64,000 nt of DNA from Ruminococcus sp. (GTDB lineage Bacteria > Bacillota > Clostridia > Oscillospirales > Ruminococcaceae). The translations under genes and the position numbers were made by a program. This document shows positions 36,406 to 45,149 of this stretch, one piece after another. Location: positions 102,612-166,611 of the forward strand of contig JAIDUG010000054.1 of NCBI GenBank assembly GCA_029060305.1. The letters are read 5' to 3'. Numbering within the stretch: the stretch's first letter is position 1; each line of letters starts with the position of its first letter. Under the pieces are notes generated by a model. That model did no database searches, had not been told where the DNA came from, and saw nothing but the letters and a program-made list of their open reading frames with translations.

Positions 36406-37857
36406 ATGCTTGATAACAGATTGAAAATGTGTGCGGAAATGGTAAGCGGTAAAGGGATTGTATGCGATGTGGGAACAGACCACGCTTATCTCGCTACTGA
36501 ACTTATTTTAGCAGGTAAATGCGAAAAAGTAATAGCTTCTGATATAAATTTAGGACCTTTGGGAGCGGCTCAGCGGACGGTTGAAAAAAACAAAATTGAG
36601 GACAAGGTGGAACTTATCCGTTCAGACGGTCTTGAAGATATTTCTCTTGACGGTGTTTCTGATATTGTAATTGCAGGAATGGGCGGTGAAACTATCGTTG
36701 ACATTCTTCATAAATGCGATGCCCTTATTGAAAGCAATATCCGCCTTATTCTTCAGCCAATGACAAAGGCGGAAGTCCTCAGAAAATGGCTTTATGACAG
36801 TAATTTTGCGATTACTTGCGAAAAAATCGCAGAGGACGGCGACAAACTTTATGTTGTGATGTGTGCGGAATGGAGCGGACAGTTTCAGAGACTTACAGAA
36901 ACGGAAACGCTTTCCGGATTTTTCGCTGATGATGACCCGCTTGCTCAGAAATACCGCAGTAATGAGGTTTCACGTCTGCGGAAAGTCGGCTCTGCTCTTG
37001 AAAACGGCGGTATGCGTGTGGAGGCTGTACATTTTTCAGCACTTGCCCACAAACTTGAAAACGGTATCGGTAAAGTGAAAATAAATGAAGTTTATGACTA
37101 TCTTAACAAAGTCTATCCTGTTGACGCTCAGGAAAAATGGGACAATTCCGGATTTCTTGTTGAAAATTACGAAATGGAATGTAGCAAGATTATGCTGACC
37201 CTCGACATAACTATTCCTTCGATATATGAGGCAGAGTGCAAAGGTGCTGAATTAATGATTTCACATCACCCTGTAATTTTTCACCCTTTGAAGAAAATTG
37301 ACAGAAAAAGCCCTGTCTTCCGGTTGATTTACAGCGATATTGCGGCTATATGTATGCACACTAATCTTGATATTGCAAAAGGCGGTACTAATGGTGTAAT
37401 TCTGAAAAAACTTTCTGAACACTTTGAGCTTGACGGCGAACCGGAATTATTTGAAGACTGCGGAAACGGTAATAATTTAGGCTGGGTCTGCGAACTCAAG
37501 GAAAATGTTGACCCTGATAAATTCGGTCAGGTTTTAAAGTCTATTTTCGATTGTCCTTACGTCCGTATGAATCGTTTCGGTACAAGTCGTATAAAGCGTT
37601 TTGCTTTCTGTTCTGGTGCGGGCGGTTCTATGCTTGACCTTGCAATCGCTAAAAAATGCAACGCATTTATTACGGGGGACGTTAAGCATGATGTATGGAT
37701 TGACGCAAATAACCGTCATATTACGCTTTTTGATTGCGGACATTTTCATACTGAAAATATTGTACTTGATGAAATACGTTGTGTTATTGAGGAAAAATTC
37801 CCACAGCTTGAAGTAATTGTCGGTGAGACTTCAATAGACCCTGCTGTCTACCTGTGA
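36406..37857 (+). CDS. trmK: Fusion of tRNA m1A22 methyltransferase TrmK and a Nif3-like protein
   Basis: 483 residues. Residues 1-220 are TrmK-like: CDVGTDHAYLATELI SAM motif, the ASDIN acidic loop, AGMGGETI and LQPMTKAEVLRKWL. Residues about 226-483 are a Nif3/YqfO-like dinuclear-metal protein with WDNSGFLV, ISHHPVIFHP, HTNLDIAKGG and GHFHTE metal-ligand motifs, without the inserted PII-like domain of Bacillus YqfO. The two are neighbouring separate genes (yqfN-yqfO) in Bacillus; here they are one frame. The ATG at 36406 has AGAGGTG upstream. Nif3 function is unclear. Confidence 0.9.
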   Translation: MLDNRLKMCAEMVSGKGIVCDVGTDHAYLATELILAGKCEKVIASDINLGPLGAAQRTVEKNKIEDKVELIRSDGLEDISLDGVSDIVIAGMGGETIVDILHKCDALIESNIRLILQPMTKAEVLRKWLYDSNFAITCEKIAEDGDKLYVVMCAEWSGQFQRLTETETLSGFFADDDPLAQKYRSNEVSRLRKVGSALENGGMRVEAVHFSALAHKLENGIGKVKINEVYDYLNKVYPVDAQEKWDNSGFLVENYEMECSKIMLTLDITIPSIYEAECKGAELMISHHPVIFHPLKKIDRKSPVFRLIYSDIAAICMHTNLDIAKGGTNGVILKKLSEHFELDGEPELFEDCGNGNNLGWVCELKENVDPDKFGQVLKSIFDCPYVRMNRFGTSRIKRFAFCSGAGGSMLDLAIAKKCNAFITGDVKHDVWIDANNRHITLFDCGHFHTENIVLDEIRCVIEEKFPQLEVIVGETSIDPAVYL

Positions 37858-37868
37858 GGTGCGAAAAA

Positions 37869-38663
37869 ATGAGTATTCTGATTTGTCCGGTGTGTAGTAA
37901 AAAATTATTTGTTTCGGGTAAAACTTATACCTGTCCGTCAAAACATAGTTTTGATATTGCGAAAAGCGGTTATGTGAATCTTCTTCTTTCAAAACACGCA
38001 GGAAAAACCGTTCATGGTGACAACAAAATTATGGTGCAGGCAAGGCGTGATTTTCTTGAAAAAGGTTATTATTCACCATTGCGTGACGCTCTCTGCGAAA
38101 AAATCACCAACGGCATTATTCTTGATGCAGGTTGCGGAGAGGGCTATTATACGGCAGGTATAAGTGACAAACTTATTGATTCAGAAATCTACGGAATAGA
38201 TATTTCAAAAACTGCTGTTGATTTTGCTTCAAAACGTAAGAAAAATATTACATTCGCAACTGCGAGTATTTTTCATATTCCTGTTGAAGATAATTCTTGC
38301 GATAGTCTCGTGACTGTTTTTTCGCCGTACTGTAGCGGAGAGTTTCAGCGTGTACTCAAAAAGAATGGTAAAATGTTTATGGCGATACCGTCGGAAATGC
38401 ACTTGTGGGAACTGAAAAAAGCAGTTTATGACACTCCGTACAAAAACGATGTCAAGCCTTATGAACTTGACGGCTTTAAACTTGACGAAAAAATACATAT
38501 AAAATATAAATTTCTGCTTGACAACCCAAAAGATATACAATCACTTTTTTCAATGACACCTTACTACTACAGGACAGGTAAGCAACAACAGAAAAGACTT
38601 TCTGTACTGGAAAGTCTTGAAACAACGGCAGACTTTGAAATTCTCATATATAACAAAATCTGA
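37869..38663 (+). CDS. RlmA-family 23S rRNA guanine methyltransferase
   Basis: 264 residues. It has an N-terminal zinc finger (CPVC at about 6-9, CPSKH at about 22-26), the KSGYVNLL motif and HGDNKIMVQARRDFL, then a Rossmann SAM domain (LDAGCGEGYY). This layout is that of RlmA enzymes, which methylate N1 of G745/G748 in 23S rRNA; the Gram-positive version can influence macrolide/tylosin response. ATG at 37869 is preferred over the GTG 15 nt earlier because GAGGTG then sits at proper spacing. Which guanine is modified is not known. Confidence 0.88.
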   Translation: MSILICPVCSKKLFVSGKTYTCPSKHSFDIAKSGYVNLLLSKHAGKTVHGDNKIMVQARRDFLEKGYYSPLRDALCEKITNGIILDAGCGEGYYTAGISDKLIDSEIYGIDISKTAVDFASKRKKNITFATASIFHIPVEDNSCDSLVTVFSPYCSGEFQRVLKKNGKMFMAIPSEMHLWELKKAVYDTPYKNDVKPYELDGFKLDEKIHIKYKFLLDNPKDIQSLFSMTPYYYRTGKQQQKRLSVLESLETTADFEILIYNKI

Positions 38664-38680
38664 TTTATAAGGAGTACAAT

Positions 38681-39415
38681 ATGAAAAATTATCTGAAACA
38701 ATTCAGTTATGCTTTTGTGATGTTGCTTGTGGGATTATGTCCTATGGGATTAGGTATGGTTTTTATCGGAATAACAGGCGAAAAATACAGCGTTTTTATT
38801 ATGGATTTGTCAGTATTTGTTGGTGGATTATTATGTGTACCAGTTATGAAAACACAATTTAATATAAATGTAAAAGATGTATTTAAAATGCCGAAATCAG
38901 ACGAATTGTTGTTGGTAATTTCTATGGCGGTTATATACACTGTTATAACCGCACTCACTGAATACAGGGAAGTATTGTCTGAGCCGTCAGACGAAATTTA
39001 CACCTTGACGGACTGGATAGGTTCGGGAGTATTAGCACTGGTATCAGAGGAAATTATTTTCAGATTTTCAATGCTTACGCTTTTATTGATGTCTGCCGGT
39101 CACTGTAAAAAAATTATTTCTTTTATAGTTGTTTCTGCAATATGGGCGATTATACATTTTGGCGGAACTTTGCCACGTTTTATAGATATTTTTATTGTAG
39201 GAATTATTCTGAGTATTATATTTACTAAATCAGACAATATTATATATTGCATAATATTTCATAGTATCGCAAATATAGCTATTTATATTATAAGCATTAA
39301 TGCAAAATTTTTTGCAGACAAAATATGGTTGTTGTATATAAGTATACCGTTATTTATTGTTTGTATGGGAACACTTATATATATCATTGACAAAAGAAAA
39401 ATAGTAAAGGACTGA
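38681..39415 (+). CDS. CPBP-family intramembrane protease
   Basis: 244 residues, about seven transmembrane segments. The family motifs EEIIFR (SEEIIFRF, about residue 127) and the histidine motif (WAIIHFGG, about 165) are present, followed by the third motif around NIIYCIIFHSIAN. CPBP/Abi proteins are relatives of CAAX prenyl proteases; bacterial members include bacteriocin immunity proteins. The gene is visibly more AT-rich than its neighbours and splits rlmA from rqcH, suggesting a later insertion. Substrate unknown. Confidence 0.85.
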   Translation: MKNYLKQFSYAFVMLLVGLCPMGLGMVFIGITGEKYSVFIMDLSVFVGGLLCVPVMKTQFNINVKDVFKMPKSDELLLVISMAVIYTVITALTEYREVLSEPSDEIYTLTDWIGSGVLALVSEEIIFRFSMLTLLLMSAGHCKKIISFIVVSAIWAIIHFGGTLPRFIDIFIVGIILSIIFTKSDNIIYCIIFHSIANIAIYIISINAKFFADKIWLLYISIPLFIVCMGTLIYIIDKRKIVKD

Positions 39416-39419
39416 TTTT

Positions 39420-41165
39420 ATGGCTCTTGACGGAGCGTTTCTCTTTGCAGTAAAAAAAGAACTTGTACAGCTTATCGGCGGTCGTATCGAAAAAATACAT
39501 CAGCCGTCACGTGAGGAAGTTATCATTTCCATACGTACACGACAGGGAAGTAAAAAACTTTACATTTCCGCAAATGCAGGAAGTGCAAGGGTTCACATAA
39601 CTGAAAAAAACGTTGATAATCCTCAGATTCCACCTATGTTCTGTATGTTACTCCGTAAACGTCTCGGCAACGGAAAACTTCTTGACATACGACAGGACGG
39701 TCTTGAAAGAATACTTTTTTTTGACTTTGAGTGCGTGAACGAATTAGGGGACGTTGTTGTTATAACTCTTGCGTGCGAAATTATGGGACGTTGTTCAAAT
39801 CTCATTATTATAATCAACGGAAAAATAGTTGACAGTATAAAACGTGTTGACAGCGAGATGTCACGTGAAAGAATGGTACTTCCGGCGATGACTTACACTT
39901 TACCCCCGAAAAGCGACAGACTGAATTTCCTGACCGCTGAACCTCAACAGATTATTGACAGACTTCGTGAAAATTCTCAGACGGAATTATCAAAAGCGTT
40001 GATAAGGGTCTTTGAGGGAATCTCGCCAGTACTTGCTCGTGAATGGACTTTCTTTGCAGGTCGTGGAGTACATCTTGACGGCAGTGTTGACGGTTATGCA
40101 CTTGACAGGTTGCTTTTTGTGATAAAGCGTACCCGTGAACAGCTTCTCAATGGTGAATGTTGTTTCAACGTTGCAAGCACAAAAGACGGTATATTGAAAG
40201 ATTTTTCGTTTATTAGGCTTTCGCAGTTCGGCAATCTTATGTATACAAAGGAAATTTCTTCAGCTTCTGAACTGCTTGATTATTTCTATTCAGAACGTGA
40301 CAGTACAGTCCGTACAAAACAACGTGCCAATGATTTATTCAGGTTACTTTTAAACCTTACAGAACGTACTTCACGCAGAATAGCCATACAGCGTGAGGAG
40401 CTTTCGGCGTGTGCGGACAGAGAGTATTATAAACTTTGCGGAGACCTTATTTCCGCTAATATGTACCGCATAAAAAAAGGTGACAATATTATTATTGCGG
40501 AAAATTTTTATGACGAACATTGTCCGACAGTTGAAATTAAACTTGATGTTCGCAAAACTCCTTCACAGAACGCACAATATTATTACGGAGAGTACAAAAA
40601 AGCCGTCACTGCTGAACAGAAACTCACAGAACAAATCAGCAAGGGAGAAGAGGAATTGCAATATTTGGACAGTGTTTTTGATTCGCTTACTCGTGCAACT
40701 TCCGAAAACGATATTATACAGTTGCGAATTGAACTCCGTGAACAAGGTTATATAAAATCGTCCGTCGGCAAGGCAAAACCGCCGAAAGCATTACCGCCGA
40801 TTGAATACAGGTCAAGCGACGGTTTCACGATACTTGTAGGCAGAAATAATTGTCAGAATGATAAATTGTCACTCAAATTTGCTGAAAAAACTGATATATG
40901 GTTGCATACTCAGTCTATAACTGGTTCGCACGTGATTATAGTTACGGACGGCGTTACACCTCCCGACAGAACTCTTGAAGAAGCGTCAATAATTGCTTCT
41001 GTAAACAGTAAAGGACGCGACTCAAATCTTGTACCGGTTGATTATTGTCTTGCGAAATATGTAAAAAAGCCTTCCGGTGCTAAACCTGGAAAGGTGATTT
41101 TCACAAACTACAAAACAGTTTTCGTCAAGCCGGATTCTGAACTTGAAAAAAGTCTGAGGGTATGA
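39420..41165 (+). CDS. rqcH: Ribosome quality control protein RqcH (NFACT)
   Basis: 581 residues. The NFACT-N domain (MALDGAFLFAVKKEL; KIHQPSREEVIISIR), HhH region, a central coiled coil (about 360-420) and NFACT-R (SITGSHVIIV, KPSGAKPGKVIFTNY) are all recognisable. RqcH binds stalled 50S-peptidyl-tRNA and adds alanine tails; older annotations call it fibronectin-binding protein. The start is 4 nt after the CPBP gene. It overlaps the following glycosylase gene by 4 nt (ATGA). Confidence 0.95.
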   Translation: MALDGAFLFAVKKELVQLIGGRIEKIHQPSREEVIISIRTRQGSKKLYISANAGSARVHITEKNVDNPQIPPMFCMLLRKRLGNGKLLDIRQDGLERILFFDFECVNELGDVVVITLACEIMGRCSNLIIIINGKIVDSIKRVDSEMSRERMVLPAMTYTLPPKSDRLNFLTAEPQQIIDRLRENSQTELSKALIRVFEGISPVLAREWTFFAGRGVHLDGSVDGYALDRLLFVIKRTREQLLNGECCFNVASTKDGILKDFSFIRLSQFGNLMYTKEISSASELLDYFYSERDSTVRTKQRANDLFRLLLNLTERTSRRIAIQREELSACADREYYKLCGDLISANMYRIKKGDNIIIAENFYDEHCPTVEIKLDVRKTPSQNAQYYYGEYKKAVTAEQKLTEQISKGEEELQYLDSVFDSLTRATSENDIIQLRIELREQGYIKSSVGKAKPPKALPPIEYRSSDGFTILVGRNNCQNDKLSLKFAEKTDIWLHTQSITGSHVIIVTDGVTPPDRTLEEASIIASVNSKGRDSNLVPVDYCLAKYVKKPSGAKPGKVIFTNYKTVFVKPDSELEKSLRV

Positions 41166-41692
41166 ATATGGTTAAAAAACTTAAAGAAGATTTTTTCGGA
41201 CGTGACTGTCTTGAAGTCGCTCCTGAACTTGTCGGGAAAATTCTTGTCCGCCGTCTGCCTGACGGTGAAGTTTTAAGAGAGAGAATCGCCGAAACTGAGG
41301 CTTACAGAGGTGAGGAAGACAAAGCCTGTCACGCTTCCAAAGGTAAAACAAAACGTACAGAAGTTATGTACGGTGAAAGCGGTAAAATCTATGTGTATCT
41401 GTGCTATGGTATGCACTGGCTTATGAACATAACTACCGGTCAGAATGAGCAACCTCAATGTGTGCTGATACGTGCAGGAAAAGTCCACAAAGGTCCGGCG
41501 AAACTTACAAAGTATTTGCAGATTGACGGAAGTTTCAACAAATGCGGAATTTGTGAAAATCCTGACATATGGATTGAGGACGACGGTTTCCGTCCAGAGA
41601 TAAAAACCGATAAAAGAGTAGGAATAGATTATGCCGGAGATTACTGGAAGAATATGGAATGGCGGTTTATTGCGGACGGGGGGATTGCGTGA
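41162..41692 (+). CDS. 3-methyladenine DNA glycosylase (AAG/MPG family)
   Basis: 176 residues. Motifs of the AAG family: LAPELVGKILVR-type N-terminus, RIAETEAYRGEED with the catalytic glutamate, CHASKGKTKRTEVMYG, and YVYLCYGMHWLMNITT. The enzyme excises alkylated purines and hypoxanthine. It is somewhat shorter than typical members (about 190-210) because the C-terminal tail is trimmed. Translationally coupled to rqcH and to the AraC gene (GTGA overlap). Confidence 0.92.
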   Translation: MNMVKKLKEDFFGRDCLEVAPELVGKILVRRLPDGEVLRERIAETEAYRGEEDKACHASKGKTKRTEVMYGESGKIYVYLCYGMHWLMNITTGQNEQPQCVLIRAGKVHKGPAKLTKYLQIDGSFNKCGICENPDIWIEDDGFRPEIKTDKRVGIDYAGDYWKNMEWRFIADGGIA

Positions 41693-42468
41693 ATATAATA
41701 TCTACCGGTTTTCATTCGGTGTACGGCAGTGAATACAGGTTCAGAAGTCAACCGCAAAAAAATATTTTTATGTTGGTTCTTACCAAAAGTAATGCCGTTT
41801 TTTGTGTGGACGGAGTTGAATATCACACTCCACCCGAAACCTTTGTTTTATATGACGATACTGTTATTCGTGAATACTCCGCAGACAATAGTTTTCTTGT
41901 ATGTGACTGGATTTGTTTTGATAAAAACGGTGACAATGAATTTCTTGATTCTCTGGAATTACCTTTCAATTATCCTGTGCAGTTTTCGGATACCGATTTT
42001 ATAAGCAATTTAATACGCAATATCGCTTCTGAACACTATTCGTTAGGTGCAAGGCGTATAAAAATGACTGAGACCCTTATGAAAACTATGTTATTGAAAA
42101 TAAACGATTTTTCGGGATGGCATGACGAATCTCAACAGACTGTTGACCCTCATTACAGTGCTTTAATGGAACTCAGGGAAAAAGTTTATCGCAATCCGCA
42201 AATGAAATGGAACGTTGATTCAATGGCATCTGATGTAAATATGTCACGTTCATACTTTCAGCATATCTACCGTGAAATGTTCGGGATATCATGCGTGGCA
42301 GACGTTATCAACGGAAAAATCGAAAAAGCAAAAGAGATTCTCAGCGAAACTTCCTGTACAGTTTCGCAGGTATCGGCAATGTGCGGTTACGACAATGAGG
42401 AGCATTTTATGAGACAGTTTAAAAAGATTGTGGGAGTAACTCCGACAAAATATCGCAAAAAAGTATAG
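41689..42468 (+). CDS. AraC-family transcriptional regulator
   Basis: 259 residues from the GTG at 41689, chosen because it overlaps the glycosylase stop (GTGA) and follows a G-rich ribosome-binding site. An N-terminal cupin-like sensing domain (about 1-140) precedes two helix-turn-helix motifs (VDSMASDVNMSRSYFQHIYR and VSQVSAMCGYDNEEHFMRQF), the latter ending in the AraC signature GVTPTKYRK. Most such proteins with this layout sense sugars. Coupling with a DNA-repair gene recalls Ada-type control, but no methyl-acceptor cysteine motif is evident. Confidence 0.92.
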   Translation: MNIISTGFHSVYGSEYRFRSQPQKNIFMLVLTKSNAVFCVDGVEYHTPPETFVLYDDTVIREYSADNSFLVCDWICFDKNGDNEFLDSLELPFNYPVQFSDTDFISNLIRNIASEHYSLGARRIKMTETLMKTMLLKINDFSGWHDESQQTVDPHYSALMELREKVYRNPQMKWNVDSMASDVNMSRSYFQHIYREMFGISCVADVINGKIEKAKEILSETSCTVSQVSAMCGYDNEEHFMRQFKKIVGVTPTKYRKKV

Positions 42469-42804
42469 TCAGATAATTTTATCGACTGATGATTCTATAT
42501 TTTCAAGCAAATCTATATCGACGTTTCCTAAAGTATGTTCTATGCGGTCAATCAGCTTGAAATGAAACTGTTCACAACCGGAGAGTTTATTGTATTTTTT
42601 CTGATAAGCCTTTATGAATAAAGCTCCCCAGTAGTATTCACTGTAAAGGACAGTTTCCGGACTTTCCGTATTACATATATTATCATAGTTTTCATAAAGA
42701 AATATATAGTTACTGTAAATACTGTTTATATAATTGTCGTTGTATTCAAGGATTTCCCTGAATCCCGAAAAAGATTTTATTTGGTTTTCCGATAACAATT
42801 TCAC
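42469..42804 (-). CDS. Unknown 111-residue protein
   Basis: Not recognised. A small soluble acidic protein rich in Tyr and Asn (LEYNDNYINSIYSNYIFLYENYDN), predicted mostly helical. It starts at GTG with a strong AGGAGG seven nucleotides upstream, and its stop abuts the AraC gene stop. It lies after the GH25 gene on the same strand but beyond a terminator. Confidence 0.65.
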   Translation of the reverse strand: MKLLSENQIKSFSGFREILEYNDNYINSIYSNYIFLYENYDNICNTESPETVLYSEYYWGALFIKAYQKKYNKLSGCEQFHFKLIDRIEHTLGNVDIDLLENIESSVDKII

Positions 42805-42824
42805 GTTTTTACCTCCTAAAATAA

Positions 42825-42844
42825 AACTGCCGTTTCCGGCAGTT
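42825..42844 (-). terminator. Intrinsic terminator of the GH25 lipoprotein gene
   Basis: A perfect 8-bp stem AACTGCCG/CGGCAGTT with a 4-nt loop. Read on the minus strand it is followed by TTTATTTT. Confidence 0.8.
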
Positions 42845-42849
42845 ATTTT

Positions 42850-44118
42850 TTATTTGTTTGTGTAAAGGACGTTCATATCAACATAACCGTCGATACCGTC
42901 AATAAGTCCTGTTGAGCTTCCCTGCCACATAAAGTAGTCGCCTTTGTAGTCTGTTTCGTCAACATAATGTGCAAGCCATACAGGTTGATTGTAGTTGTTA
43001 ATCCAAAATTCCTTGAGGAAATTTTTACTGCTGTATAACATTCCCGAATAGCCATAGTTTTCCATTTCCGCACAGAAAAGATTGAAGAGTTCGTTGAGAC
43101 CGTGTATACTGAGACCGTATTCCTGAAAAGTATTAAAGTTTTCCCAGTCAAATGCAATCGGGAAATCAAGTTCCTGTCCGTCAAGCTGTTCGTTGATATA
43201 TCCGGCAAGTTCTTTTACTTTGTCGGCGGTGTTAAGGGTTGTATAGAAGTAAACACCGACTTCTAAACCGGCATTACGTGCTTTTCGGATATTTTCTGCA
43301 TACCAGTCATCAGGTTTTATTTCGTCATAAAAATATCCCATTCTGATTATCACGAAATCACAACCAGCGTTTTTTACTGCATTAAAGTCAATATCTCCCT
43401 GCCATGAAGAAACGTCTATACCGAATTTTCTGTTATTGCCGTCATTTGCACTGATAAAATCTTCAAACTTTGTGCCGTCGCTGTAGTCAGGAGTACCTGC
43501 TTCACCGCCCTCTGATTCCGGTACTTTACTCAGTACAATAACGGTAACGTCCCACGAGGTTTCGTTTCCTGAACTGTCTTTTACGTGTGCCGTTATCGGA
43601 TATGTACCGATTGTGTTTGTATCGACTGTACCGTCATATGTAAGTGTGGGTGAAGTATCGTAATTGTCGGCATAACCGACTATTTTTTTCAGGTCGAAAG
43701 GCTCGTTTTGTGTCACATACGGCTCATTTCCCATATTCAGCAGAACAGGCGGAGTTGTATCTTCAACATTATATTTTATTTTTTTCTCAATTTTATTGTC
43801 GTCACAAAGTAGCTCTATCGTAACTTCCTTTTCACCCAGTTCAGAAGTATCAAGCATTTCCTCGCCGTTGACGATTTCCGCATTTGTTTTTGTGACAAAA
43901 TCACCTATTTTCATTATCTCGTATACTTCTACATTGTCACGAGTTTTCAGAATGAGATTGTCAGCTGATTTTAAATTGGTTTCGACTTCATCTGAAATTA
44001 CCGGTATACTTTCCGAATCGGTCGTGGGAGTTATGACGTTTGCAGGAAGTGTCTTTACTTCCTTTGCACAGCCGGTAGTCATTCCCAATGCGATAATTGC
44101 TGAAATTATTTTTTTCAT
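42850..44118 (-). CDS. GH25 lysozyme-like lipoprotein with Ig-like domain
   Basis: 422 residues. A lipoprotein-type signal (MKKIISAIIALG ... GC, Cys17) is followed by a spacer, an Ig/HYR-like beta domain (about 115-205, DTTPPVLLN ... YPITAHVKDSSGNETSW) and a C-terminal GH25 domain (about 230-420). The latter has the catalytic DVSSWQG aspartate and the FDWE acid near residue 325. GH25 enzymes cleave the MurNAc-GlcNAc bond. The ATG at 44118 is preferred to one 39 nt upstream because of AAAGGAGA. It has its own promoter and terminator, likely a wall-remodelling enzyme. Confidence 0.9.
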   Translation of the reverse strand: MKKIISAIIALGMTTGCAKEVKTLPANVITPTTDSESIPVISDEVETNLKSADNLILKTRDNVEVYEIMKIGDFVTKTNAEIVNGEEMLDTSELGEKEVTIELLCDDNKIEKKIKYNVEDTTPPVLLNMGNEPYVTQNEPFDLKKIVGYADNYDTSPTLTYDGTVDTNTIGTYPITAHVKDSSGNETSWDVTVIVLSKVPESEGGEAGTPDYSDGTKFEDFISANDGNNRKFGIDVSSWQGDIDFNAVKNAGCDFVIIRMGYFYDEIKPDDWYAENIRKARNAGLEVGVYFYTTLNTADKVKELAGYINEQLDGQELDFPIAFDWENFNTFQEYGLSIHGLNELFNLFCAEMENYGYSGMLYSSKNFLKEFWINNYNQPVWLAHYVDETDYKGDYFMWQGSSTGLIDGIDGYVDMNVLYTNK

Positions 44119-44147
44119 ACTGTCTCCTTTAACATTATTATAAAAAA

Positions 44148-44176
44148 AGTATATCATAAATTAACTGTTTTGTAAA
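44148..44176 (-). promoter_or_regulatory. Promoter for the GH25 gene
   Basis: Minus strand: TTTACA, 17 nt, TATACT, ending 30 nt before the ATG. Confidence 0.65.
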
Positions 44177-44324
44177 GTATATTTTAATATATTTCAAAAG
44201 GGAAGTTGTTATGACTTTCCTCTGTTTTTACCGGTATTTTTTCAGCAGAAAAATTCAGAATAGTATTTCTGATTTCCTTAATAAGTTTTCCGGAAATTTT
44301 CTTTATTTTTTTAAAAAAGTATGT

Positions 44325-44364
44325 TATAATAATATCAGCGGTAATTTTGTTAACCACGGTTAAC
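44325..44364 (+). promoter_or_regulatory. -10 element and palindromic operator upstream of the sigma factor gene
   Basis: A TATAAT at 44325-44330 is followed after 18 nt by the inverted repeat GTTAACC-AC-GGTTAAC (44349-44364), placed at about the transcription start to +28, a typical repressor site. The long A/T-rich leader to 44540 holds no gene that I can support. Confidence 0.5.
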
Positions 44365-44540
44365 GTATCTTATAAAAAATAAAATCCTGATTTTTCTCTG
44401 AAAATAGCCTTGAATAGATTTCAGAAAAATTTTTCGGATTTTTTTGAAAAAATTTCGTCTTTTTCGGCTTTTAAAATCACTTATATATGAAAAGCTTTTC
44501 ATAACATAAAATAAACCCTGACCGAAAGGAGTGGCGGACT

Positions 44541-45149
44541 TTGATTGTCGATTCTAAACTTTATGCCGGAGGTGACGGTAAAATTTCAGCTTTATTAAAT
44601 CCATACGAACAGAATACTTATTGCGACACTTCATGCGAAAATATCAATGGGCTTATCGCAGGCTGTTCGGAGTCCAAAGACAAACTGGAAAAACTTTATA
44701 CTATGTTTAAGGACAGTGTTTTTGCGGTTGCTTTCGGAATTACTTCAGACTATCATCTTGCTGAGGACTGCGTGACCGAAACTTTCGTGAGACTTACACA
44801 GGTAAAGCGTTTTTCCGCAAAAAAAGGAGACGGCAAAGGGTTTATTCTTACTATCGCCCGCAACGTTGCATTAGAACTTCGCCGTAGATACAAAAAAGAG
44901 AGACAAAGTTCTGACATCTATATTCAGAATTACGGCGAGGCTGACAAGACTGTTGAAAACAGTATTTATATAAATCAGCTTCTTGAATTACTCAACGACA
45001 AACAGCGTCAGGTTGTCGTACTGAAATGCTGTTCTGAGCTTACATTCAAGGAAATAGCAAAAATCATGAAATGTCCCGAAACCACAGTAAAATCAAGGTA
45101 CAAAAAAGCTATGGCTATCTTACAGGAAAAGGCAGGTGCTGACAAGTGA
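44541..45149 (+). CDS. RNA polymerase sigma factor, ECF-like
   Basis: 202 residues. Sigma region 2 (MFKDSVFAVAFGITSDYHLAED, about 55-80) and region 4 with a helix-turn-helix (LTFKEIAKIMKCPETTVKSRYKKA, about 170-193) are present; regions 1 and 3 are absent, as in ECF factors. TTG start with GAAAGGAG nine nucleotides upstream. The stop overlaps the next gene by 4 nt, the common sigma/anti-sigma arrangement. Confidence 0.9.
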   Translation: MIVDSKLYAGGDGKISALLNPYEQNTYCDTSCENINGLIAGCSESKDKLEKLYTMFKDSVFAVAFGITSDYHLAEDCVTETFVRLTQVKRFSAKKGDGKGFILTIARNVALELRRRYKKERQSSDIYIQNYGEADKTVENSIYINQLLELLNDKQRQVVVLKCCSELTFKEIAKIMKCPETTVKSRYKKAMAILQEKAGADK

